Shown here: positions 55,337-64,000 of the stretch, piece by piece
How positions within the stretch are numbered: the stretch's first letter is position 1
How the letters are laid out: each line of letters starts with the position of its first letter
Source of the DNA: Phymatolithon calcareum
Lineage: Eukaryota > Rhodophyta > Florideophyceae > Hapalidiales
Direction of reading: 5' to 3'
Length of the DNA stretch: 64,000 nt
Assembly (NCBI GenBank): GCA_977006965.1
Contig: OZ345357.1
Location: 3,100,001-3,164,000 of the forward strand
The notes under the pieces: model-generated
Told to the model about the DNA's origin: nothing
The model's input: only the letters and a program-made list of their open reading frames with translations
Databases searched by the model: none
Translations under genes and position numbers: made by a program

Positions 55337-57607
55337 CTAGTTTTTCTGGGCCTGGACGGGTAAGCCGGGCGGTACTGGAACAGGAGGAGCGTCGTCCGGA
55401 GCTGGCTGTGTCCCCGTGGGCGCAGTCGGCTTCTTCGAATCCGGAGCCTGGTTGATGCTCTGCAAACAGAGGCGTTGCCACTCCAAGAGACGGCCAAATT
55501 TGGTCGTCTTCCAGGACTCGAAGTCACGGTCGTTGCGGCCGCGATGCCTGCATTCGATGCTCCGGTGCCCGAGGAGGTAACAGATGAAACATGCCAGGGG
55601 AATCAAGGGGTTCTCTCTCGTACGTGTGGTCTCTGGCGACTTCTGCGGACGAGGGGGACACCTAGGTCGGCCATCTTGGACAGCGTGCACCTCCTCCATG
55701 TACTGGCCCGGGGCCATGTCTCCCGGTCGGGTGGAGTACTCCACCGTGGGAGTATAGCCCGAGTCCGATGGTGGAGGCAGCTCCTCTCCTTCCATCATGG
55801 CCACCGCGTCGTCGCGGTGGCGCTGGGCATACGATGGGGGAGGAATGTCGTGAGTGCTCGACTTAAGCACATCGGACCATTCCGGGTACAGGCGGCGCCT
55901 ATGGCTATCAACCGCGAGGGCCTTGGATCAGACATCCTTCGACTTCTGCGCGTCGGCGCGCAGGTTCGTGTGCGACTTGTGAATCGCACTGGCAATATTC
56001 GATATCTTGGACAAAGCAGCCGGTCCCTTGAACTTGTGCGCTTCGAGGCGCACGAGTTCACGGACACTCTGGGCCAGGTTCCTGATGAACCGGTTCACCA
56101 GCGCATCCTGTGGGTATGCTCCGGCCAGCTCCCGGGCGGCTGACGTTAGTCGTACGCGAAAATCCTCGATGGACTCCCTTGGGTTCATGCGAAGGTCTTC
56201 AAGCTCGTCGATGGCGTCCTCGATATTCGAGTCCGTTGCGTATGTCTCGAGGAGAAATTGTACCGCGTGGGGCCAGGCGTTGAATCCTCCATAGCCGCCT
56301 TCGGCATCGTCCATCATGGCCTGGAAGGTGTACTTCGGCTCGCCGTCGAGGAAGTGCGCCGTGAGTTGCAACGCTGCACACTCTGGGATATCCTCGCCGT
56401 CAAGGGCTCTCTTGAATGACGCCAAAAAGTTGAGGATGCCAACCGGGTTCTTGCCATCGAAGGTATTCCGCTCCATCTGATGCTTAAGTCGACGTGACCA
56501 AATGCCCAGATTCCTTGACACCTCCGGAGTGAAGACCGTTCCCAAGTTCTCCAGGCGATAACGGCGGTACGAGAGCGCCCTCGTGAAGCGCTCATCGGCT
56601 GGCTTGATCTCGACTATACCATGCTCGGGCGGGCCCATCAACGTTGATGGAGCCAGCACTGAGCGGGTTACCGTGGAGTCTTCATGCCAAACCGTCCGCG
56701 GTGATCTCCTCGTCTTCGGGGAGGCGCCCATGGTGGTGCGCACCTCTGACTTCGGCGGTGCGCTCCTGGCGGTTCCATATCCCTCATGAACCAGCTCCTT
56801 CTCCGTGGATTCCTCGTCAGAGTCTCCTTCGAGTCCGTTGCGATGTAGCGGCGGTGCCAACGGTAGCGCCGTCGTTCCTTGGGCACGTGCAGACCGTGGG
56901 TTCCCGAAGGCGCGGACCTGGTCGGATAACTGGTCCACACGGAGTGCCAGCTTGTCGAAGTCCTTCGCCGGAGTGTAGTCACTCAACGACTTCTTGATGT
57001 CTTCCTGGAGCTGGACGCGCTGGACGGCCAGAGTAGCGGAAATATCCTCCCGGAAGGATTGGCGCAGCATGTCGACTCGACCACTAGCTCGGTCCGCCTC
57101 GGCGCGGGTCCACTCTCCGAACATATCCTTCAAGAGGTCCGTCATCCTACGGACATCTCCACCTTGGCGCGCACTGCCGTCAGTGGCCTTGCTCTTGTGA
57201 CTCCCCGTGGAGTCGGAGCCGTCGTCGGCAACGTCGTGTTCGCTCGGCGACCTTGACCCGTCACCACCACGGGGGTCGCCAACGCTGGCGAATTGGGAAG
57301 CAGATCGAGGTATTGGCACAGGCGACGTCGCCCGTGCCGGCCTCAACGGAGGAAGGCTGGAAGATCCAGCCTTCGTGGTCTTCCCTCTCTTGCTGTACGA
57401 CAGCCGCTCGAGCAACGGCAGCGGGGGCAGGACCTCCTGCCCCGTCAATCGCGCAGAGCGACGACGTACTGGAGTACAGTGCGAAACCGAAGTCGGTTTC
57501 ACCGGGTTCCTGGATGAGGGGCCCGACACGACAACGGTGTCGGTCGGGTCTTGAGCAACTTGGTCTCGGTCTTGATTGTGAGACCGAGTCTCAGTCTGGT
57601 CTACCAT
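55337..57607 (-). CDS. gag: gag of gypsy copy 2 with zinc knuckle; one internal stop
   Basis: Starts at the ATG at 57607 (MVDQTETRSHNQDRDQVAQ). Disordered N-terminus, coiled coil (RVDMLRQSFREDISATLAVQ), then a capsid-like helical domain (GILNFLASFKRALDGEDIPE; WPHAVQFLLETYATDSNIED). A TGA at 55928-55930 interrupts, and the same frame continues to a canonical CCHC knuckle (CFICYLLGHRSIEC) and ends at TAG 55337-55339. Beyond that TAG the frame is open into pol. The TGA is probably a mutated CGA codon. The TAG could be a real gag-pol boundary. Confidence 0.88.
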
Positions 57608-57704
57608 CTTGATAGAACCGACGGCGGTCTTATACGAGTCTTGCGCGATTTCGGAGGCGCTTCCTTGAAGAGACGTGGTTCTTGGCCCGAGATCACCTTT
57701 GATC

Positions 57705-57722
57705 TTCTAGGTCGGGAGACCA
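57705..57722 (-). other. Primer-binding site of gypsy copy 2
   Basis: On the minus strand TGGTCTCCCGACCTAGAA starts one base after the 5' LTR end (57724), the expected place for a tRNA-complementary site. The tRNA is not identified. Confidence 0.5.
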
Positions 57723-57723
57723 C

Positions 57724-58332
57724 TGTAACGAAACGGTTCGTTCAGTGGTAGCTCAGGGTGAACGACCGCTCGTTCCGTGTGCACCTGAGGCAGACGGTTA
57801 GTGGGCCAGAAAGCGGATGGTAGAGCGGTTTGGCGTCACTCCCAACGATGGAAGTGACGCCGGGGTGGACTGTAAACACCCCGAAGTGTCTAGGACGGCG
57901 GTAGTGATCGACAGACGCGAGGCGATCACCCTACGCAAAGTTTGGAAGGGGTAGACAAGCCGATCAACGTCAAAGGTGACGTGGCGAGGAAAGCCGGCAC
58001 GTCGCAGGCGACGTAACAAAAGTGGTAACACAGGGGTTTCCCTTAGCGACACACACTCAGTGGGGTCAGAACGGCGGTCGTTGGCGAGCCCTGGGTCCTA
58101 AATCCCTTGGGAGCCTTGACGGTGGCTGAGACAGTCGAGCGTGTGTGTGCTTCCGAAAACCCCTTGTTGGTTTATTCACTCGCCGACGACGGTGGTTAAG
58201 TGCTATGCTACCTAAGAGCTGGACACGTGACTAGCGGGTCGCTAACTAGAAGTTTCGCGGGATTCGGACCGCGTGTCCACGTGTACGCGCTGTCAAAGGG
58301 GGTTGGGAACAGTCCCATTTTGTATTATCACA
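57724..58332 (-). repeat. 5' LTR of gypsy copy 2
   Basis: 609 bp, partner of 44233-44840 with few differences. On the plus strand it starts TGTAACG and ends ATCACA, followed by the right CTCGT duplication. Confidence 0.93.
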
Positions 58333-60854
58333 CTCGTCTGCGAAAATTGGCCAGTGTTTGCGCACGAGGAGCATTGAGGACCCTCATTTCGGACGGAAAG
58401 AAGAGCTTCTTTCGTTTGCGGCCCGGCTTAGCCACAAGGTCAAACGGCACCAAATCTTTCTGTACTTGCTAGTCTCCAGTGACTGCAACGCGCCTGATGC
58501 TACCCTCATGCTTCTTGGCCAACGTTCATAACATCCATAAGTCCCCGAGCCAGTGCTTGTTACACGGGTCAAGTGACCCCCGATGCTAGACCAAGCGCCT
58601 AGAAGCGTACAGAAGTGCATCGACGACGTGGATACATGGGCTCAGGTGCTCTTCAAAATGGCGCCAAGATCATGGAGCACAGCAGTCGCTGAAAACTGTC
58701 ATAAAGAATGGCGTCTCTTCGCTGCGAGCAGCACATCTGAACGCGCCACTTTCGGTGGCCTTGGGCTTCGAAAGCTTCTTCTCTTCTCGGACCACTTATT
58801 CATTGTGCTTCTAGAGTAGGGAAAGATCACGACGTTGACATCGTAGTCAAAGCTTGATTCAGCCCAGACGCCCGCTGTGGAACAAGCTCCTTCTTTTCCA
58901 TGATTTCAGAGTGGTTAGTGTGGCAGCATTGTGAGTTGACAGTAACAGATAAATACGACGATTTCCTTTGAGTGCGCGGTCGTATTCGTAACGGATGAGT
59001 AGTATGTTTGGCTAGGGATGACCATTTAGTGAATTCCTCATAAGGAAATGATTGGCTTATATTAATCGATATGATATAAGACGCCTATTGTTGACTCGGA
59101 GCATGCTCATGCCCACAAGTTCTTCGGCGCATGTTAAGAGGTTCCATTTGCATTCACCGCGGGAACGTACCGCGCTTCACACTGGTTTAGTGAGATTACA
59201 TTTTTCGAACCGGAATATGTTTTTTGAGAAAAACTGGGTAAAGGAATTTCATTTTTATATCAGATGATAGAGTTAAAGAAGAGCATTACTTTGGTGCCCT
59301 ATTTACCATCGTTACATGAACCGTAAGAGAGCAGAAACGGAGTTACAGTGTATTTCATAGGAACGTGGAGAAACGCAACTGGAAGCCAGGAATCGTAACG
59401 GTGAGGTACTGCTTACAAAAAATAATTGTAAGTACTGCTTACAGAAATCAAATTCGATTTATTGGCAAGTTCTAAATCTTCAAAAAAGCTTTGATTTTTT
59501 CTTTTTCTATATTTACACCAAAACGTTTCCTGGAAAACTGAGAATATATTTCGAAAATCTGAGAAGATTCAAAAATCATGTCATCGCGCTAGAGTGCTAA
59601 AAATGGACCAAACTAGGAAGGATGATGAGGAAGGACAGTTGGTGCTCAAGAAGTTCACAATTTTGGGCGTTGTTCTGACCGAACGCCCTCGCCACGACGA
59701 GCATCTCATCAAGAAAATTTACTGTGCTGGAGGTATACTTGTAATTGTTCCGTTTTCAGTACCATGGGACATTATGTTAGACTGGTCAACCTCAACAACT
59801 TTCACGTTTTTCAACCTCGTATATGGAACCTTCAATAACAACCATTCTACTTCCATCCTATTTTCGTATATGGCATAATAATCTATTGGTTTCCTTTGCA
59901 AATACCAATTCACATACTAATCTCTCCAACTTCATCAAAAAAGCTCCAATACATTCACCACCGTCTGCCAGCTAGTATACTAACTCCATGGTTTCTCATA
60001 ACAAGGAGAAATCATTCCTTGACGGCCTACCTGCAACGCCCAGTGCCCCCAACGTTCTCCTAACAGACAAATGAACGTAGAGGTGTCCTAGATGTTCACT
60101 AGCAACTAAGCACGATCTTGCACTCTACCATCAATCTGTGATTGACTGCTTGTACAGGCAGCTGATCATGTAGGGTAATAGCTACGGAACTGATGTAGTC
60201 TCCGTTGAGTGCGCTTGCGGGAAAGATCTACTGCATTCGATAGCCGAGAAAGCTATTGTACTGCGCATGAGAATTTGTAGTAAGTGTGCTGATTATTTTT
60301 TAAAAAGAAATTTAACAGTCTTAGTGAACGAACAGAGAGGAAATCAATTCCCTATGAGGGTGAGAGATAATTATTCGAACATTTCAGATTTATTAGAGCT
60401 TTCGTCGCGTTCTTTGTAGGCTTCGCATCGGCTTAGAGTGCAGAGGGATGAATCTCGTTCAGTCTTCTCAAGAAAGAGACTCGGGTAAACAACTGGAGCT
60501 CTATGAGACGTTTCGTTGTCCTCAACCGTAGTTCCCAGAATTTTCTGGAAGCACAATGTGTGGACGCCTGCTCCAATTACGAAAAGGCGTAATTTGGATA
60601 GGGAATAGGGTTAGGAATACGGTTGGTTTAGGGCATAGGGTTGGGTCATTGCTTTTGAAGACATTTCGCGCTTCACCACTGGCCTGCCGAGATGGATGGG
60701 TAGTGCATTGATTATAGCATGTTGACGACGCAAATGCCGAAATCTGATGACAGAATTCAACTCTCCTGACAATTTTACGTCCGACAGCGCCGCGATCAGC
60801 GGCGCGAAGTCACAATTGATGTCTCAATTGTGCTGCTCGGTACAGGTGTAATGA
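58333..60854. other. Right flank of the nest: CACTA-like element remainder, then noncoding DNA
   Basis: 58333-59031 would be the right half of the CACTA-like element. It holds short protein-like frames (for example 58583-58819) but nothing identifiable. 59050-60850 is AT-rich with only short ORFs. A small ORF at 59603 (MDQTRKDDEEGQLVLKKF) ends near a GGTATAC donor-like site and might be a stray exon. At 60598-60617 a segment resembles the outer tip of the 28.7-kb foldback element. Confidence 0.4.
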
Positions 60855-60877
60855 ATGGCAGTAATCGTGTCATTTCT

Positions 60878-60892
60878 ATATATATATATATG
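60878..60892. repeat. (AT)n microsatellite
   Basis: A short alternating AT run (tatatatatatat). Confidence 0.7.
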
Positions 60893-61044
60893 TGGCCGGG
60901 ACAGCTGGAATCACCCATTTTGCCCTTTTTCAGAACCTTTCCAGCTGTCTCCATTCACACGGGATAGCTGGGAACCACTGGTTCCGCACTTCCGACCGAC
61001 TTCCCTGGCCTTTGGCGCAGCCCGTCGCCGTCCCGCATGGTGCA

Positions 61045-61185
61045 GCCGTGAAGCGCGGATGCCGCGACGTCACCTCTGCAACGCTTCGCATCTTCCTGCT
61101 CGACCGTGCCGCAGCCGAGGAACAAGGATGCCGCAGCGTAATATTTGTGACGCTTCGCGTCGGCCGCGCCGCAGCCGCTTTTGCG
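61045..61185 (+). repeat. Two imperfect tandem copies of a ~68-bp GC-rich unit
   Basis: The word GGATGCCGC followed by ACGCTTCGC and then GCCGCAGCCG occurs twice (from about 61058 and 61126). In one frame this gives paired MPRRHLCNAS and MPQRNICDAS. It lies in an ORF-rich GC island (60855-61349) with no recognisable product. Confidence 0.55.
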
Positions 61186-61992
61186 CAGAAGTCCAGCTCT
61201 GCTATCTTTCCACCGCATTCAAGACGATCCATTTAAACAATTGTACTAGTTGTGCTGCGTCCGCCACTGCCGCATCCCGCAGAGTTGCTCCTGGCGCGGA
61301 AGTCCACGTGCACCGCTGGAAGATTTCGAACAAGAGAAATGTGATTTAGTTCGCTAACTTTATATGGACCTGTCTTCATTCGGAATGGCTAAAAATATAT
61401 GCACAGCGGCCTAAAATATTTGCGCACGCTGCCCACATTTTCAAGCATTCGGATTGTGCACAGGACTATATTTGCAACGATGGAACGATTAATTATATGT
61501 ATCTCAGGATTCGGGAGACCCGAAAAACTAACGAGCTTTGCACCATTAACAAGCACAGGATCTGTTAAGAATGCACAAGCACAAAATCTCGCACTTGCGA
61601 CTCTAAGAGAGATGCTGGAAGAAGGACTCAAAGCAGTCATATGTTCCCTTGTGAACAACGACAAAGAATAAAAACGTCATATCGACGAACCCTCATACTA
61701 GGAAACCTTGATAGGCCGAGGACGAAAATGAAATATTTGCAGAAGGACGTTCGAGGTCACGGTTGTACTCGAAAAGTATAATGCCCAAAAACGATTCCGT
61801 AGTGCTGTGCCGCTGGGAATCATTCAATTTCGAGATGCCGGAACAAGGCTGCAGTGAACCAGTAAGTTTTATTCTCAATAACGGAGAAAAACAAAGGAAT
61901 GTCGAGAATTCCAATTGGGAAATCTAGCTGGGCCGAAAACAATGTACCATTTCCAACAGGAAGTTCGATCAGTTATTGAATTTGATCAGGCA

Positions 61993-62222
61993 TGGTGGAG
62001 AGTGTGAGGAAGGCGGTAAAGTTGCAGTATGTTGAAATAGAGGGCACAGAACGGGTGGAGCGGTTTAGGATGAAATTGGCGAGGGATTGGGGAAAAATGA
62101 AAAGTTGTTTTGAGAGTGGGCGGAGTAGTTCGAGAGGGGTGGGAGAGGGCGTAGAAGGAGTATGATGGAGGGTGTGGTAAAAATGAGGAAAAAATTGGCG
62201 GATGGAGGGAATGGGAGTCGTG
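61993..62222 (+). repeat. Purine-rich tract
   Basis: About 230 bp in which the plus strand is overwhelmingly G and A (for example GGATGGAGGGAATGGGAG at its end), ending directly in GC hairpins. Confidence 0.7.
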
Positions 62223-62228
62223 ACTCCC

Positions 62229-62276
62229 GGGGGCTCTGCCCCCTTTCCCCCCGCTGGGGGCTCGCCCCCAGACCCC
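62229..62276. repeat. GC-rich double hairpin
   Basis: GGGGGCTCTGCCCCC and GGGGGCTCGCCCCC are adjacent self-complementary blocks separated by a C-run, followed by ACCCCGG and a T-run. The context (hairpins then T8) resembles the 3' end of a mobile element, but no partner end is found. Confidence 0.55.
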
Positions 62277-62503
62277 GGCCATGTTTTTTTAATCGTCAGG
62301 ATAGCAGGGCGCTGTGCGCGTGCGGTCCGGTGTGTTTAAGCAAGAGTGGTATTCCCTAAGATGTAATCCCTATTCCCTATTCCAGCGTGAGCCTAAAGGC
62401 TATTCCTTTTCTTTCTCTCTTTTTCTTCTCTCCTCTCTTCCCTATACTGTTTCCGGGTGAGCGGAATGGCCCTAAGTCTGAGAAATAATTGAAAAATAGA
62501 ATT

Positions 62504-62608
62504 AGTGGGGGGAATGGCGCTGAAATTATATGCGTTTGCGGGCCGTACGGGCATGCATGCGAATACGGCCTGTATTCGACGGTGATTTTCAGCGCCATTC
62601 CCCCCAAG
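62504..62608. repeat. Short inverted-repeat element (MITE-like), ~105 bp
   Basis: GGGGGGAATGGCGCTGAAAT at the left has its complement ATTTTCAGCGCCATTCCCCCC at the right. The interior is itself partly palindromic (GCCGTACGGGCATGCATGCG). A third copy of the tip (CGCCATTCCCCCCAC) lies at about 62634. Confidence 0.75.
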
Positions 62609-62919
62609 GTTAAAATTCACTAATTTTTTGTGTCGCCATTCCCCCCACCTGCCAAATTGCCTGGAACGTAATTATTTATTTCCTGACAGAAGAATTATTC
62701 TTTACAGTTTATATGACAGGATAGCTTCGTGTCTGAGCGTCTATTATTGAAACAGCTTTAGGACGTCGTCGACCACTTCGTGAGCAGGATCTGTACTTAA
62801 CGAGATTTCCAATTGGACAATGCAATGGATTCGCAGGGTGGACTGCTATCACGCTTGTACACTCGCGCGTTCGACTTCTCACGCTTACACGTCACTCAAT
62901 CTCCCGATATCGCGTGGAT

Positions 62920-64000
62920 ATGGAGGATAATGATGTATCGGATCTGCGGGAAGCTGATTTAGCTCAGCTGGGCCAACAACACATTCGACCATGTGCGGCA
63001 ACCGGGTCGTTTATTTGTTCGAGGCGGACGACATGCGGGTTTCAGATTGCGTGCACGAAGAAATCATTCCTGCAGCATCTCAAGCGGTGCGGACATGAGC
63101 TCACAACCGCAGAGTCGGTCCATTTATGGAACTGCGCTCTTCGGTCCTCGGCTGTTTTTACTATGCCCCACCCACATCGTGAAGCGTACCGTCAAGGCGG
63201 TGCAAGTCAAGGAGATCTTCCTCCGATTGACGGTTTGCCTGTCGTCATGGCTTTGAAGTGTCCACGCTGTGATGTTCTCGCGGAGTCAGCGGATACGATT
63301 CGTAGGCACAGCAAGAATGTTCACAGCTCATCAATTTCTAGATCGACTATCCGGTCTCTGGTGGCAGTGCCCTGTCAGTCTTTATCGCGGAAGAAGGCCG
63401 CGAAGAAACTGTTTCTGGTGTCGACGACAGAAGAGAATGCGGAGCCCGTAGCGTGTTCAGAGAGATTGATGCATGCCGTTGCTACCTATGATCCTGGACA
63501 AGTTCCGGGGTCTCATATTCGTGCTGCTAGCGATCGCGAGAAAAGCAGTTTTGTGAGCCTTGCGCAATGTCAAGAACGCCTGGATAGTCAAGGTCTTGAA
63601 ATGGAAGATGCTCGGTCACTTGTCCGCTTTCCCACCACAAGCGATGATGCACGCCTTCTGTCCGTTTCAAATCATCTGTCGGACGCTCTGGAAGGCCTGT
63701 TTGTCGAAGCTCGAGAGCATTTTTGAAGAAATCGACAGCTTTCGGTCGACATTGTTGACCATTGGAACAAGTAGTGCTCTGGATAAGAGAAATAGATTTC
63801 GATTTCTCCCGAACGACAGGGGTGGAAACAGCACCGTGGAGAAGTATGCGAGAAATGCACGCATGCTTCTCCTCGTGGTGTGCCGTGTGTACCTTGATCG
63901 AGTCAAGTACCCTAAGATCACCATGTCAGTGGAGCAATGCATGGCGGAGGAGCAGCTGATATGTGCATGCGGGCCTGACGCGGACCGTGAAGCTGTACAA
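62920..64000 (+). pseudogene. Zinc-finger protein resembling OrsD/DUF3505 family, frameshifted and truncated by the window
   Basis: From the ATG at 62920 the frame runs to TGA at 63724; it is open upstream to 62737 without an ATG, so the start may be lost. Two C2H2-like blocks are visible: CGFQIACTKKSFLQHLKRCGH, and LPVVMALKCPRCDVLAESAD with TIRRHSKNVH. Family-like text then continues in another frame to the window end (NRFRFLPNDRGGNSTVEKYA, NARMLLLVVCRVYLDRVKYP), implying an indel near 63710. The arrangement resembles OrsD-type proteins common in fungi, often near helicase or recombinase genes of mobile DNA. That family call is from memory and tentative. Confidence 0.45.

Larger units (their letters stand above)
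44233..58332 (-). mobile_element. Large Ty3/gypsy chromovirus, copy 2, with an antisense ORF and a nested Harbinger
   Basis: 14.1 kb with LTRs at 57724-58332 (5') and 44233-44840 (3') and an exact CTCGT duplication. The coding order on the minus strand is gag with zinc knuckle, protease, RT, RNase H, integrase and chromodomain, ending near 50814. About 2.3 kb of further element DNA up to the 3' LTR carries a plus-strand ORF interrupted by a 3.2-kb Harbinger. It is better preserved than copy 1 and not closely related to it in sequence. Confidence 0.95.
43901..59031. mobile_element. CACTA-like TIR element split by the large gypsy element
   Basis: The terminal sequence starting CACTAAATGGCCATCCC at 43901-43925 has its reverse complement at 59007-59031 with a single mismatch. 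Both ends are flanked by AATT (43897-43900 and 59032-59035). CACTA at the tip is the hallmark of the En/Spm superfamily. Without the gypsy insertion the element would be about 1 kb, hence non-autonomous. No transposase is recognisable. The flanking duplication is 4 bp and palindromic rather than the usual 3 bp, so the assignment is tentative. Confidence 0.5.
61350..62736. other. Noncoding stretch with strand-biased and hairpin repeats
   Basis: An unsupported ORF (61399-61671) is followed by a purine-rich strand (61993-62222), a pair of GC hairpins (62229-62276) and an inverted repeat (62506-62607), described separately. Confidence 0.45.

Noticed and set aside
43897-59035. A giant Maverick/Polinton-type element bounded by the inverted repeats
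   Set aside because: The interior is a complete gypsy element with its own LTRs and target duplication; no DNA polymerase B, capsid or packaging ATPase is visible.
60598-60660. TTAGGG/AATAGGG-like words suggesting a telomeric repeat
   Set aside because: The words are irregular, not tandem, and better explained as a diverged tip of the foldback family.
60855-61349. 164-codon ORF as a coding gene
   Set aside because: Composition follows a GC-rich tandem repeat; no start context or conserved motif.

Overview
The window is nuclear DNA of a photosynthetic eukaryote, most likely a red alga of the florideophyte type (Chondrus-like is my best guess, not proven). Evidence: mostly single-exon genes with rare short GT-AG introns (67-124 bp), a nucleus-encoded protein with a plastid transit peptide plus twin-arginine lumen signal, a plant-type RanGAP, a phytochelatin synthase and a metacaspase, and host genes separated by large blocks of nested, decaying transposons. 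No rRNA, CRISPR array or prokaryotic operon was seen.

Layout. 1-11 kb is a gene island: a gene end at the left edge, a BAG-like Hsp70 cochaperone gene divergent from a DnaJ gene, an armadillo-repeat protein, RanGAP, a thylakoid-lumen protein, and a phytochelatin synthase whose stop codon overlaps that of the lumen-protein gene. 12-24.5 kb is one host membrane-protein gene split by a hAT transposon (8-bp target duplication, 7/8 matching), which is itself split by a 8.75-kb Ty3/gypsy chromovirus with 911-bp LTRs. 24.5-33.5 kb holds a BED-finger fragment, a metacaspase with a two-exon structure and a long repeat-bearing insert, a 258-bp foldback element, and an uncharacterised secreted protein whose 3' end is tandemly triplicated. 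33.5-38.3 kb has no supportable gene. 38.3-43.9 kb is a degenerate Ty1/copia element with an exact 5-bp target duplication.

43.9-59.0 kb is a second nest. CACTA-like inverted termini lie outermost. Inside them is a 14.1-kb chromovirus on the minus strand, with 608/609-bp LTRs and an exact CTCGT target duplication. It carries gag, pol and a chromodomain, plus a long ORF on the opposite strand in its 3' region. That antisense ORF is in turn interrupted by a 3.2-kb PIF/Harbinger element encoding a DDE transposase and a second, intron-containing protein that does not look like the usual Myb-type partner. 59-62.9 kb is repeat-rich noncoding DNA with foldback and purine-rich sequences. The right edge carries a zinc-finger gene resembling OrsD/DUF3505 proteins, frameshifted and running off the window.

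Functionally, the host genes point to chaperone control (DnaJ plus BAG), nuclear transport (RanGAP), photosynthesis (lumen protein), metal detoxification (phytochelatin synthase) and a cell-death-type protease (metacaspase). The most unusual structures are the two transposon nests, the antisense ORF in the larger chromovirus, and the Harbinger partner protein.
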